From: an uncultured Aquimarina sp.
GTDB lineage: Bacteria > Bacteroidota > Bacteroidia > Flavobacteriales > Flavobacteriaceae
Length of the DNA: 64,000 nucleotides
Direction: 5' to 3'
Assembly (NCBI GenBank): GCA_947496355.1
Contig: CANMCO010000014.1
Location: 37,950 to 101,949, forward strand
In this document: positions 34,535 through 43,575 of the stretch, in pieces
How positions within the stretch are numbered: position 1 is the stretch's first letter
Layout: each line of letters begins with the position of its first letter
Notes under the pieces: model-generated
Told to the model about the DNA's origin: nothing
What the model saw: the letters and a program-made list of their open reading frames with translations, nothing else
Database searches by the model: none
Program-made: the position numbers and the translations under genes

Positions 34535-34981
34535 ATGAAAAAAGCCTTAACCTTAAGCTTATTTATAGCTTTTTTGACGCTATCCCTAAGCGCTCAAGAC
34601 ACCAATAGTATTGTTGGAATTTGGAAAAATCAAGAAACTGCAAGTGCAACTAATAAAAGCAAATTACTTGCCGGAGCAGAGTTTAGTTTTAATAGCGATG
34701 GAAGTTTTACTTCAATTCGTAGATCAGGAAAAATTAGTGAAGGACGATGGAGTCTATCTGATAATAACAAAGTGATTGATCTAGAATATAAAGTAAAAGA
34801 AAGTAACAGAGACGTACCGCAATTATCAAAAAAAGGTAGTCATGGCGATAAGTCAAAAATGAATATTGTAGAGTTATCAAGTACTAAACTAACAATAGAA
34901 TATAGAAAGAATACCTATACCCTTGTTAAGAGTGAAAGTTTAAGTAGTACTAATACTCAACAGACCGAAAAGAAAAACTAA
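34535..34981 (+). CDS. Secreted lipocalin-like protein
   Basis: A signal peptide of about 20 residues is cut after LSAQ. The mature part reads as a small lipocalin-like barrel: SIVGIWKNQE at its start, FSFNSDGSFTSIRRSGKISEG and GRWSLSDNNKVIDLEY, then IVELSSTKLTIEYRKNTYTL. This GxW...F..DG...GxW pattern is common in small secreted Bacteroidota proteins of unknown ligand. The tail is Ser/Thr/Gln/Lys-rich. It is transcribed alone and ends at a terminator. Confidence 0.78.
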   Translation: MKKALTLSLFIAFLTLSLSAQDTNSIVGIWKNQETASATNKSKLLAGAEFSFNSDGSFTSIRRSGKISEGRWSLSDNNKVIDLEYKVKESNRDVPQLSKKGSHGDKSKMNIVELSSTKLTIEYRKNTYTLVKSESLSSTNTQQTEKKN

Positions 34982-35005
34982 GTACCTAACAGGTACATCA
35001 GATAC

Positions 35006-35060
35006 AAACCATATAAAGTATTCAGGAACATAAATTTCTGATATATTTTATATGGTTTTT
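35006..35060 (+). terminator. Terminator after the lipocalin-like gene
   Basis: The arms AAACCATATAAA (35006-35017) and TTTATATGGTTT (35047-35058) are perfect, with an inner TCAG/CTGA pair, followed by TTAAGTTTTT. Confidence 0.65.
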
Positions 35061-35109
35061 AAGTTTTTATCCGAAATTTGGCTGAGCCAAAAACCAACCA
35101 TCAATAATA

Positions 35110-35688
35110 ATGCGCTTAGAAAGAGAATTAGTAAAACGTAGCGGATCTACATGTGAATTATCTGGAGAAACAGAAAACCTAAAAGTGTACCAAGTACCTA
35201 AATCACCAGGAACAGGATTAGATGCTCATATTTTGATTTCCCAAACCTGCCTGGAACAAATTGAAGACCCAGAAAAAACAGATCCCAACCACTGGCGTTG
35301 TCTTAATGATAGTATGTGGAGCGAAGTTCCTGCGGTACAGGTTATGGCTTGGAGAATGTTAAGCAGACTTAAGTCTGAAGGTTGGCCACAGGATTTATTA
35401 GATATGCTATATCTGGATGAAGATACAATGGCATGGGCCAAAGCCACTGGTGAAGGCGATGATCATGAAGATACTGTTAAACATATTGACGCTAACGGAG
35501 CCTTACTACAAGCTGGAGATAGTGTAGTTTTAATAAAAGATCTGAATGTAAAAGGAGCAAATTTTACTGCAAAACGTGGTACTGCAGTACGAAATATTTC
35601 ATTGGTTCATGATAATGCAGAACATATAGAAGGCCGTGTAAGTGGGCAACATATTGTCATCCTTACTAAGTTTGTGAAGAAGTCGTAA
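35110..35688 (+). CDS. PhnA-domain protein (YjdM-like)
   Basis: A 192-residue cytoplasmic protein. The C-terminal 70 residues match the PhnA/YjdM domain, an SH3-like fold: DANGALLQAGDSVVLIKDLN, KGANFTAKRGTAVRNI and IEGRVSGQHIVILTKFVKK. The N-terminal part (RELVKRSGSTCELSG) is the longer Bacteroidota version of the family and may replace the zinc ribbon of the Escherichia coli protein, since only isolated cysteines are seen. Despite the name there is no firm evidence that such proteins cleave phosphonates. There are no phn neighbours here, so no pathway is implied. Confidence 0.87.
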   Translation: MRLERELVKRSGSTCELSGETENLKVYQVPKSPGTGLDAHILISQTCLEQIEDPEKTDPNHWRCLNDSMWSEVPAVQVMAWRMLSRLKSEGWPQDLLDMLYLDEDTMAWAKATGEGDDHEDTVKHIDANGALLQAGDSVVLIKDLNVKGANFTAKRGTAVRNISLVHDNAEHIEGRVSGQHIVILTKFVKKS

Positions 35689-35705
35689 GACCATAACATT
35701 TTATC

Positions 35706-35881
35706 TAAAGTAAAAGAGTCTGTCTTAAAAGTTAATTCTTCTATCATCTTGAGTCCTGAGACTTGGCTCAGTATAAACTAATAGTCGAGAAATAATTATC
35801 TTTGATTATCAATACATTTCGACTCCGCTCAATGTGACAGTGAGTTCTAAAATGCACTTTTTAAGAGCCTCTTTTACTTTA
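35706..35881. repeat. Inverted-repeat element, MITE-like
   Basis: A 176-bp element bounded by perfect 13-bp inverted ends TAAAGTAAAAGAG (35706-35718) and CTCTTTTACTTTA (35869-35881), with imperfect pairing continuing inward (CTTAAAA/TTTTTAAG). The centre contains CATTTCGACTCCGCTCAATG and TCATCTTGAG, a phrase I recall as a dispersed repeat of flavobacterial genomes. It has no coding capacity and could also act as a terminator for the PhnA gene. Confidence 0.6.
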
Positions 35882-35903
35882 AAATAACATCATAATTATA
35901 CTC

Positions 35904-36050
35904 TTACCAAATATGCCACCAAGGTTTATCTTTAGGTCTCTCCTCATCTTCAATTTCATTACTTCCGGATTCTTCTCCCGTTCCTCCTATAATCATAATC
36001 TTGTTTTTTACTTTGTATTCTTTAAACGAATCCAAATCTGAAATTTTCAT
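35904..36050 (-). CDS. 48-residue peptide with GG-leader-like N-terminus
   Basis: ATG at 36050 to TAA at 35904. The first 23 residues resemble a double-glycine leader: MKISDLDSFKEYKVKNKIM then IIGG, with hydrophobic residues at -4 (Ile), -12 (Tyr) and -15 (Phe) relative to the GG. The remaining 25 residues are TGEESGSN, an acidic run, RPKDKP and an aromatic end WWHIW. This fits secreted peptide precursors (bacteriocin or pheromone type) of Bacteroidota, but no C39 peptidase-transporter or modifying enzyme is seen nearby. It lies 75 nt after the M23 peptidase gene on the same strand. A short untranslated coincidence cannot be excluded. Confidence 0.55.
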   Translation of the reverse strand: MKISDLDSFKEYKVKNKIMIIGGTGEESGSNEIEDEERPKDKPWWHIW

Positions 36051-36125
36051 GTCCTAACTTTTTGATTATTTTTTGTTTTCAAGTCAATATAGTAAAAATT
36101 ATATCAAATTTACTAATCATCCTTC

Positions 36126-36710
36126 TCATTTATCACGCAACCAAGTATCAGGATCCAGATAGAACATCTTTTTCCATCCTTGAACTGCTTTATCATCACG
36201 TAAATTTATGTACGGAAACGGAGTCGTAATTGCATAATGTAAATGTGGTGGTTTTCCTTTGGCGTTTCCGGTATCTCCAACAGTCCCCAAGACTGACCCG
36301 GTAGTAACCGGAGCTAGCGGAAATGTATCTATCTCATCTAAATGCGCATAATAATGAAATCGCCATTTAGGACCCAAGACCATAACAGACTTCCCTCCTT
36401 TTCCACCATCATGAGTATACACCACAAATCCTTTGGTTGAGGAAATAACGGGAGTTCCTTTATCAGCAAAAATATCAATTCCCTTATGTGTAATAGATGA
36501 TCCCCAGGGATATGCCCAAAACGAATGATCATCCCAGCTCTTTATTGTGGCTCCTTGTACTGGTATTATCATATCTTGCGGAATGACAAACCCAATTCCT
36601 ACAATAACGAAAGGTATCCAAAACCATTTTCTTAACTCACGATTACGCACCAAAAACCCTACTGATGTAAGTAGAACAACCCAGAAACGTTTTGTTGTAT
36701 TGGTAATCAT
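36126..36710 (-). CDS. M23-family peptidoglycan metallopeptidase
   Basis: A 194-residue protein with one N-terminal membrane segment (FWIPFVIVGIGFVIP) and an M23 (LytM/lysostaphin-type) domain. Zinc ligands are seen in HKGIDIFADKG (H-x3-D) and in HLHYAI, and an upstream YYAHLDEID also fits. Such enzymes cut peptide cross-links in peptidoglycan or cell-wall peptides in the periplasm. It is short, with no LysM or other targeting domain. The GG-leader-like peptide follows on the same strand; a functional link is not shown. Confidence 0.88.
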   Translation of the reverse strand: MITNTTKRFWVVLLTSVGFLVRNRELRKWFWIPFVIVGIGFVIPQDMIIPVQGATIKSWDDHSFWAYPWGSSITHKGIDIFADKGTPVISSTKGFVVYTHDGGKGGKSVMVLGPKWRFHYYAHLDEIDTFPLAPVTTGSVLGTVGDTGNAKGKPPHLHYAITTPFPYINLRDDKAVQGWKKMFYLDPDTWLRDK

Positions 36711-36802
36711 GATAAGCGTATAATAATAACATAAATCAGGGCAATCACCCTAATTCATACCCTACAATAGTATATTTAAGATCGTAACTAAACAAAACCT
36801 TC

Positions 36803-39475
36803 TTAAAACAATGAGGCCTGCTCACCATCACCAGCATCTTTGTCTACATCATCATTTTTTAAATCAATCTCATCAGACGTTTTTGTTTTAGGCGACGCCT
36901 CAACATTCTCTTCTTCAATAACCTCTATTTCTTCTGCAGGAACTTCTTCTGGTTCTTCATAAGGTAACGAGTCAAGCAAATTAATTTGTTTTACTTTATG
37001 AGTAGTTAACTGGTTTCCTAATGCTTTCGCTCCTTTAATTGAGATAAATTCTTCAAAGTTCACCTCTTCATTAGGACGTTGGTCTTTACCCCTAAGTTTG
37101 GTAAAAACTATTTCTCCCATAGGTCGATAATCTGTAGAAATAACTTCTAAAAAAGATTTAGAATGTTCTGTGATAAAGGTTTCTTCGCGATCAGGATTTT
37201 CAATCAAAAAACGCTTTACATAATAGCGCTCTTTTTCACCATCCCAATAAATCGCAGATATAGGTTTTTTAGGCTTCCATTTTTCCAGAACAATCATATC
37301 TGAATTAAAGTGTAATGTCATTTCTGGAATGATCGTCTTTGCAATACCTTTTTGGGTAATCACCAACAAACGATCTTCTCCTCTAAATTCTCCTAGCAAC
37401 TCTCCTCTTCCATCAACATTAAGGCGTTGCACTGAATCATCAAACCAAATCTTACGTGGTTTTAGAGTAGAAACACCTTGTTCCTTTAATTCTATCTTTT
37501 TGATATTGTATTTGGTAACAATATTTCCTTTTACTCCTCGACCTTTAATCAATAAGTCAGAAAAATCAAGATCAAATTTCAGTTTCTTTATACTTCCTGC
37601 CTGACGCAAAAATATAGTGATTACCTCGGCTTCTCCATTTGGATTGGCAGAAAAATAGGTTACTTTGGATCCTTTCTTACCTTGCGCCAGATCATATTCT
37701 TTATCACGAGTAACACCTGTTACGGCAAATCGTTTTACATATGAAGCTCCTCCTCTACCATCCTGGTAAATCATATTATAGATGGTACGTTTATCTTTTT
37801 TCTTAAAGACTGCAACATGTATAATATCTTTACCAATAAACGTTTTAGTACCAACCTTGGTAATCATCAACTTGCCTTCTGCGGTAAAGCAAATGATATC
37901 ATCAATATCAGAACAATCGGTTACATATTCATCTCTGCGTAATGAAGTCCCTACGAATCCTTCTTCTCTATTTACATAGAGTTTTGTATTACGTATAACT
38001 ACTTTAGTAGCCTCAATATCATCAAAGATTTTTATTTCAGTCTTACGTTCTTTTCCCTTACCGTAGGTTTTCTTTAATCTCTTGAAATAATCAATTGCAA
38101 ACTCGATAAGATGCTCCAAGTGATGTTTTACCTGGGCAATATCTGCCTCTAGAGCTTCAATCTTTTGTTGCGCTTTATCAATATCAAATTTGGAAATACG
38201 CTTGATTCGAATTTCTGTCAAACGAACAATATCTTCTTCGGTAACGGCACGTTTAAGATGCTTGATATGCGGTTTCAATCCTTTATCGATTGCCTCGATT
38301 ACTCCTTCCCATGTTTCTACCTCTTCAATATCACGATAGATCCTATTCTCGATAAATATTCTTTCTAAAGAAGCAAAATGCCACTGTTCCTGAAGTTCAT
38401 CTAACTGGATTTCAAGCTCCTTTTTAAGTAGCTCTACCGTATTCTCTGTAGAACGACGTAGCATTTCTGAAACACCAATAAAATTTGGTTTATTGTCTTC
38501 GATAACACATCCTAATGGCGAAATAGATACTTCGCAATTGGTAAATGCATATAATGCGTCTATTGTTTTATCTGGTGAGATTCCAGAAGGAAGATGTACT
38601 AATATCTCTACTTCTGCAGCGGTATTATCCTCTATCTTTTTAATCTTGATCTTTCCTTTATCATTAGCCTTAAGGACAGAATCTATTAAAGAAGTGGTCG
38701 TGGTAGAAAATGGTATCTCATTAATTACCAATGTATTTTTATCCAACTGAGAAATCTTTGCTCGTACTCTTACCTTTCCTCCTCTATTACCATCATTGTA
38801 ATTAGTAAAATCTGCTATACCAGACGTTGGAAAATCAGGCAAAATAGTAAAGCGTTTACCTTGTAACTGTTTAATAGAAGCATCTATTAACTCTATAAAG
38901 TTGTGCGGAAGGATTTTTGTACTCAACCCTACAGCAATACCTTCTGCTCCCTGGGCTAATAGTAATGGAAACTTGACCGGAAGGTTAATTGGCTCTTTTT
39001 TACGTCCGTCATAAGATAATTGCCAATTTGTTACTTTGGGATTATATACTACATCTAGTGCAAATTTAGACAAACGCGCTTCGATATATCTTGATGCTGC
39101 TGCTCTATCTCCTGTAAGGATATTACCCCAGTTACCTTGCATATCGATAAGCAATTCTCTTTGCCCTACCTGCACCATGGCATCGGCAATACTTGCATCT
39201 CCGTGTGGGTGATACTGCATAGTATGCCCAACAATATTTGCAACTTTGTTATAACGACCATCATCCAGATCCTTCATAGAATGCAGAATACGTCGCTGTA
39301 CAGGTTTTAAGCCATCTTCAATTGCAGGTACAGCTCGTTCCAGGATTACATAAGATGCATAATCCAGAAACCAATCTTTATACATTCCGGTAACTTTGGT
39401 AATCACTTCTTGCGGTTGGTGATCTTCATGGGTTGACTCGTGATGTAATTCTTCGTTTTCGTTTTCCAAATCCAT
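36803..39475 (-). CDS. parC: DNA topoisomerase IV subunit A
   Basis: An 890-residue type IIA topoisomerase A subunit. The winged-helix/tower core has HPHGDASIADAMV (89-101) and the catalytic Tyr130 in RYIEARL. A coiled-coil arm and a C-terminal beta-propeller region (with repeats such as GKLMITKVGTKTFIG and GRGVKGNIVTKYN) follow, and the tail is acidic. ParC over GyrA is supported by the partner ParE directly upstream (25 nt) and by the absence of a GyrA-box (QRRGGKG) that I can see. It decatenates daughter chromosomes. The position equivalent to E. coli ParC Ser80, a quinolone-contact residue, is Ala94, followed by Ser95; I recall the same pattern in other Bacteroidota. Confidence 0.93.
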   Translation of the reverse strand: MDLENENEELHHESTHEDHQPQEVITKVTGMYKDWFLDYASYVILERAVPAIEDGLKPVQRRILHSMKDLDDGRYNKVANIVGHTMQYHPHGDASIADAMVQVGQRELLIDMQGNWGNILTGDRAAASRYIEARLSKFALDVVYNPKVTNWQLSYDGRKKEPINLPVKFPLLLAQGAEGIAVGLSTKILPHNFIELIDASIKQLQGKRFTILPDFPTSGIADFTNYNDGNRGGKVRVRAKISQLDKNTLVINEIPFSTTTTSLIDSVLKANDKGKIKIKKIEDNTAAEVEILVHLPSGISPDKTIDALYAFTNCEVSISPLGCVIEDNKPNFIGVSEMLRRSTENTVELLKKELEIQLDELQEQWHFASLERIFIENRIYRDIEEVETWEGVIEAIDKGLKPHIKHLKRAVTEEDIVRLTEIRIKRISKFDIDKAQQKIEALEADIAQVKHHLEHLIEFAIDYFKRLKKTYGKGKERKTEIKIFDDIEATKVVIRNTKLYVNREEGFVGTSLRRDEYVTDCSDIDDIICFTAEGKLMITKVGTKTFIGKDIIHVAVFKKKDKRTIYNMIYQDGRGGASYVKRFAVTGVTRDKEYDLAQGKKGSKVTYFSANPNGEAEVITIFLRQAGSIKKLKFDLDFSDLLIKGRGVKGNIVTKYNIKKIELKEQGVSTLKPRKIWFDDSVQRLNVDGRGELLGEFRGEDRLLVITQKGIAKTIIPEMTLHFNSDMIVLEKWKPKKPISAIYWDGEKERYYVKRFLIENPDREETFITEHSKSFLEVISTDYRPMGEIVFTKLRGKDQRPNEEVNFEEFISIKGAKALGNQLTTHKVKQINLLDSLPYEEPEEVPAEEIEVIEEENVEASPKTKTSDEIDLKNDDVDKDAGDGEQASLF

Positions 39476-39500
39476 ATTTACTTTAGGGGCGCTTAAATAA

Positions 39501-41360
39501 TTATAACTCTTCCTCTACTGTATCCAACTCTACTTTTAAATTATCTATAATAAACTCCTGTCTTTGTGGTGTGTTTTTACCCATATAAAATGACAACAAT
39601 TCTTCTATAGACTTATCTTTATCCAACATTACAGGATCAAGACGTATATCATCACCAATAAAATGCACAAACTCATCTGGCGAAATCTCACCCAATCCCT
39701 TAAATCGGGTAATCTCAGGTTTTCCGGATAATTTTTGGATTGCATCCCGTCTTTCCTGTTCAGAATAGCAATAAATCGTTTCCTTTTTATTTCTTACTCT
39801 AAACAATGGTGTTTGTAGTATATACAAATGTCCTTCTTTAATAACTTCAGGGAAAAATTGTAAAAAGAACGTAATCAATAATAGCCTAATGTGCATACCA
39901 TCAACATCGGCATCGGTAGCAATAACAATGTTATTATATCGTAAATCCTCTAGGGATTCTTCAATATTTAAAGCGGCTTGCAAAAGATTGAATTCTTCAT
40001 TCTCATATACAATCTTTTTGGTCATATTATAACAATTAAGCGGCTTACCACGTAAACTAAAAACCGCTTGGGTATTTACATCTCGGGACTTAGTAATCGA
40101 TCCACTTGCAGAATCTCCCTCGGTAATAAATAATGTACTCTCAAGATTGCGATCCTTTTTACTATCGGTAAGATGAATACGACAGTCCCTAAGTTTTTTA
40201 TTGTGAAGACTTGCTTTCTTTGCTCTTTCCTTGGCTAGCTTACGAATACCGGATAGATCTTTACGTTCTCGTTCTGCTTGTAATATTTTACGTTGTAAAC
40301 TCTCTGTAGTATTTGGATTTCTATGTAAGAAGTTATCTAATTTTGTCTTCACAAAATCGTTAATATAGGTTCTTACCGTAGGTAAATCTCCTCCCATATC
40401 TGTGGATCCCAGTTTGGTTTTTGTCTGACTCTCAAAAACAGGTTCCATTACCTTAATACTTATTGCAGAAACTATAGATTTACGAATATCACTGGCTTCA
40501 TAATTTTTACCATAATACTCACGAATCGTTTTTACTATAGCCTCACGAAAAGCGGCTAAGTGTGTTCCTCCTTGGGTTGTATGTTGGCCATTCACAAAAG
40601 AATGATACTCTTCGCTATATTGCGTTTTACTATGGGTGATTGCAATTTCGATATCATCCCCCTTGAGATGAATTATATCATATAATCTATCTTCTTCATT
40701 GATATTATCAGAAAGTAAATCTCTTAACCCATTTTCAGAAAAATATTTTTCGCCATTAAAAATAATGGTCAATCCTGGATTTAGATACACGTAGTTCTTA
40801 AGCATTTTTGCTACGTATTCTGTACGATATTTAAAGTGCTTAAAAATCGTTTCATCTGGAACGAAAGACACTTTTGTTCCACGACGACGAGTAGTTTCAT
40901 CCAAGGTATCTTGATTAGTCAGATTCCCTTTTTCAAATTCTGCTGAAGCTGCTTTACCATCCCTGGTAGATTCAACTTTAAAAAAGGTAGACAACGCGTT
41001 AACCGCCTTGGTACCAACCCCATTAAGCCCTACAGATTTTTTAAATGCACGAGAATCATACTTACCACCTGTATTCATTTTTGACACCACATCGACAACT
41101 TTCCCTAATGGAATCCCACGACCATAGTCCCGCACTGTAACCTTATCTCCTTGAATAGAGATTTCTATAGTTTTACCAGCACCCATTACATATTCATCGA
41201 TCGAATTATCAAGTACCTCTTTTAATAAAATATAAATTCCGTCATCTGCTGATGATCCATCGCCTAACTTACCAATATACATTCCAGGCCGCATACGGAT
41301 ATGCTCTTTCCAGTCGAGGGATCGTATATTATCTTCGGTATATTTGGTTTCCTTGCTCAT
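39501..41360 (-). CDS. parE: DNA topoisomerase IV subunit B
   Basis: A 619-residue GyrB/ParE protein. I chose ATG at 41360 (MSKETKYTEDNIRSL); an in-frame ATG at 41399 adds 13 residues of no family character. GHKL ATPase motifs are LKEVLDNSIDEY, DYGRGIPLG and GLNGVGTKAVNALS. The TOPRIM motifs are LFITEGDSASGS and IATDADVDGMHIR. It forms the heterotetramer with ParC, encoded 25 nt downstream in the same operon. The length is that of ParE/short GyrB and lacks the long GyrB insertion. Confidence 0.93.
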   Translation of the reverse strand: MSKETKYTEDNIRSLDWKEHIRMRPGMYIGKLGDGSSADDGIYILLKEVLDNSIDEYVMGAGKTIEISIQGDKVTVRDYGRGIPLGKVVDVVSKMNTGGKYDSRAFKKSVGLNGVGTKAVNALSTFFKVESTRDGKAASAEFEKGNLTNQDTLDETTRRRGTKVSFVPDETIFKHFKYRTEYVAKMLKNYVYLNPGLTIIFNGEKYFSENGLRDLLSDNINEEDRLYDIIHLKGDDIEIAITHSKTQYSEEYHSFVNGQHTTQGGTHLAAFREAIVKTIREYYGKNYEASDIRKSIVSAISIKVMEPVFESQTKTKLGSTDMGGDLPTVRTYINDFVKTKLDNFLHRNPNTTESLQRKILQAERERKDLSGIRKLAKERAKKASLHNKKLRDCRIHLTDSKKDRNLESTLFITEGDSASGSITKSRDVNTQAVFSLRGKPLNCYNMTKKIVYENEEFNLLQAALNIEESLEDLRYNNIVIATDADVDGMHIRLLLITFFLQFFPEVIKEGHLYILQTPLFRVRNKKETIYCYSEQERRDAIQKLSGKPEITRFKGLGEISPDEFVHFIGDDIRLDPVMLDKDKSIEELLSFYMGKNTPQRQEFIIDNLKVELDTVEEEL

Positions 41361-41761
41361 AAAATTTTGGGTAGAATGCCTGCTAATATAAGGCTTCACT
41401 TACAGAATTAAAACAGCCTTCTTACAAAGTAATTAACAAATACATAACGAAATTTGTTGATTATTTGGTATACAGCGCATTGACATACTTTAGACCTGTA
41501 CTATTGTTATCCAATCACAAAACAAATACGAGAAATAATGCTGGAACAAGAATTAGGAATAAATACCTATGAAAACGTAAAATCATTTATAAAGATCATA
41601 ACCTGAACTGAACTATATTTACAGATGTAAATCCTAATACGATTGATGCAGTATCTGTACTAATTCCTTAGTGATAAAAGATTTTATTATTATATTGAAG
41701 ATTATTTTAATGTAAATCCCAAATAAAAAACCTACTTATAGCACCCCAAATTTCAAAAACC
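41361..41761. other. Intergenic stretch without clear genes
   Basis: About 400 bases between divergent parE and a lipoprotein gene. Short coding-like scraps (a 22-codon ORF from 41539 and TIFTDVNPNTIDAVSVLIP in another frame near 41611-41670) may be gene debris, but they are too short to support. No consensus promoter was found. Confidence 0.4.
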
Positions 41762-42631
41762 ATGAAAAATTATTATGTACTCCTGTTGGCGACTATTCTT
41801 TTATTTTCCTGTAATAAAAATAATGATGACAATCCCATCTCAGAGGACCCTCTACTAATTATTAAACTCGCTGTTGATCCTAATCAAGTACGTCTGGGAA
41901 ATACTGGGTTACCAACAGATATTCCGCTTGGAAACGCGGGGCAAAACCCTATATTTAATTCTATCTCTGCTCATTACTTAGAATTAGCGCCAAATGCGAA
42001 TACCTTTTTAGGTGATGGAGCCATTGTTTACCAAGCACCAGAAACTGATATAGGTGGAGCTAGCGCCATTAATTTTGATCAATCCAATGTTATTGCTCCT
42101 GGTAACACCTTTTTAGAAATACCTCTAAAAGATATACAAGAAGGTTCGTATAAATGGGTAAGACTCTCTCTTTCGTACCAAAATTATGATGTCACTTTCC
42201 ACTTTAACAATGAACCCTTTACTGGTACCGTTGCAAGTTTTGTAGGATTCAATAACTATCTTACCGAATACACCATTAAAAACGAAAAAGTTACTGTAAA
42301 CGATAACAAACCCCAAGGGTACTGGGGATTTGAAACGGTTACAGGTGTTTTAACAGGTCAAGCCCCTGAAGGAGCTACTACAGTACCAAATCCATTATTC
42401 GACACCTCTCCTATTCCTCAAGGTTCTTGTGTTGTTACTGGAAGCTTTGACAATAACCTTATCATCACAGGCGATGAAACAAAAGATATCATAGTCACAT
42501 TATCACTATCTATTAATAAGAGCTTTGAATGGGTTGATGTAAATGGAAACGGTAAATGGGATGTTGATCAAGACGCTGGTGAAAACATTGTAGACATGGG
42601 ATTACGTGGTCTGATTCCGTCTTACGAATAA
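41762..42631 (+). CDS. Lipoprotein of unknown function
   Basis: Signal peptide with lipobox LFSC (Cys17), then a short Asn/Asp-rich spacer. The 289-residue product is beta-rich: LLIIKLAVDPNQVRLGN, then YKWVRLSLSYQNYDVTFHF, PQGYWGFETVTGVLTG and IIVTLSLSINKSFEWVDVNG. Near the end DVNGNGKWDVDQDAGE looks like a calcium loop (DxNxNGxxD). I do not recognise the family; it is exported to the periplasm or outer membrane. It is divergent from parE and upstream of the PPK2 pair, with a separate promoter between. Confidence 0.8.
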   Translation: MKNYYVLLLATILLFSCNKNNDDNPISEDPLLIIKLAVDPNQVRLGNTGLPTDIPLGNAGQNPIFNSISAHYLELAPNANTFLGDGAIVYQAPETDIGGASAINFDQSNVIAPGNTFLEIPLKDIQEGSYKWVRLSLSYQNYDVTFHFNNEPFTGTVASFVGFNNYLTEYTIKNEKVTVNDNKPQGYWGFETVTGVLTGQAPEGATTVPNPLFDTSPIPQGSCVVTGSFDNNLIITGDETKDIIVTLSLSINKSFEWVDVNGNGKWDVDQDAGENIVDMGLRGLIPSYE

Positions 42632-42668
42632 GCATTATTTAGTGATCACTACTCTCAACAGCTTTAGA

Positions 42669-42700
42669 TTGGCGTAACCCCTTTTTTATTTTTACCTTTA
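42669..42700 (+). promoter_or_regulatory. Promoter of the PPK2 pair
   Basis: TTG (42669-42671), 21 nt, TACCTTTA (42693-42700): a -7 element with one departure from TAnnTTTG, 26 nt before the first PPK2 start. Confidence 0.5.
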
Positions 42701-42726
42701 ATCCAAACAAATTCATAGTCCATCCT

Positions 42727-43572
42727 ATGTTCACAGTTGAAGAGTTAAGTCAGATTAAAAAAAGAAAACAGCTTATTGATCTTGCAGATCAAAAAAATAT
42801 CGATATTAAAAAAATAACTCGTAAACTTCGTTACGAGGATGAGCTTAGATCTTTACAAGCAGAATTAGTAAATCTCCAACAATGGATTGCTAAGAAAAAA
42901 TTACGAGTAGCTATAATTTTTGAAGGTCGAGATGCTGCCGGAAAAGGAGGTTCTATTAAACGATTCACAGAACATCTTAACCCAAGATCAATGCGAATTG
43001 TTGCGCTTTCAAAACCCACAGAAGAGGAACAAGGACAATGGTATTTTAGAAGATACATTAAAGAATTGCCAAATCCAGGTGAGATTGTTTTTTTTGATCG
43101 TAGTTGGTACAATCATGCTGTAGTTGAACCAGTAATGGGGTTTTGCAATAAGAAACAGTATAATAAATTTATGGTGCAAGTGCCAGGTTTTGAGCATATG
43201 CTATATGAAGATGGAGTTATCGTGATCAAATTTTGGTTTTCTATATCAAAAGAAGAGCAAAAAACACGATTTGATGCCAGGTTACAAAATCCCTTAAAAG
43301 TCTGGAAATTTAGCCCTGTAGATATGAAAGGGCAACAATTATGGAAAAAATACACCAAATATAAAGAACAAATGTTCTCTAAAACACATACTACTTTTAG
43401 TCCCTGGATTATTGTGAAAACCAATAGTAAAAAAACGGCACGTTTAGAAAGTATGCGATATGTGCTTTCTAGATTTGATTATACTGGGAAATCACAAGCA
43501 AAAACAACTTTGCTTCCTGATCCCAATGTGATTTTACGATATTATAGATATATAGAACAAATAGATATTTGA
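42727..43572 (+). CDS. ppk2: Polyphosphate kinase 2 (first of tandem pair)
   Basis: A 281-residue single-domain PPK2. Walker A is EGRDAAGKGG (66-75), followed by RFTEHLNPRSMRIVAL and the lid region KPTEEEQGQWYFRRY. The Walker B region FFDRSWYNHAVVEPV is intact. PPK2 uses polyphosphate to phosphorylate nucleotides (or the reverse). The size is that of one-domain class I or III enzymes; nucleotide preference cannot be fixed by eye. The second copy starts 3 nt after this stop, so both come from one transcript. The N-terminus (about 40 residues) differs most between the two. Confidence 0.93.
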   Translation: MFTVEELSQIKKRKQLIDLADQKNIDIKKITRKLRYEDELRSLQAELVNLQQWIAKKKLRVAIIFEGRDAAGKGGSIKRFTEHLNPRSMRIVALSKPTEEEQGQWYFRRYIKELPNPGEIVFFDRSWYNHAVVEPVMGFCNKKQYNKFMVQVPGFEHMLYEDGVIVIKFWFSISKEEQKTRFDARLQNPLKVWKFSPVDMKGQQLWKKYTKYKEQMFSKTHTTFSPWIIVKTNSKKTARLESMRYVLSRFDYTGKSQAKTTLLPDPNVILRYYRYIEQIDI

Positions 43573-43575
43573 TAT

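Noticed and set aside
41539..41670. Short coding-like scraps upstream of the lipoprotein gene
   Set aside because: A 22-codon ORF and a 20-codon piece in another frame are too short and unconnected to call a gene or pseudogene.
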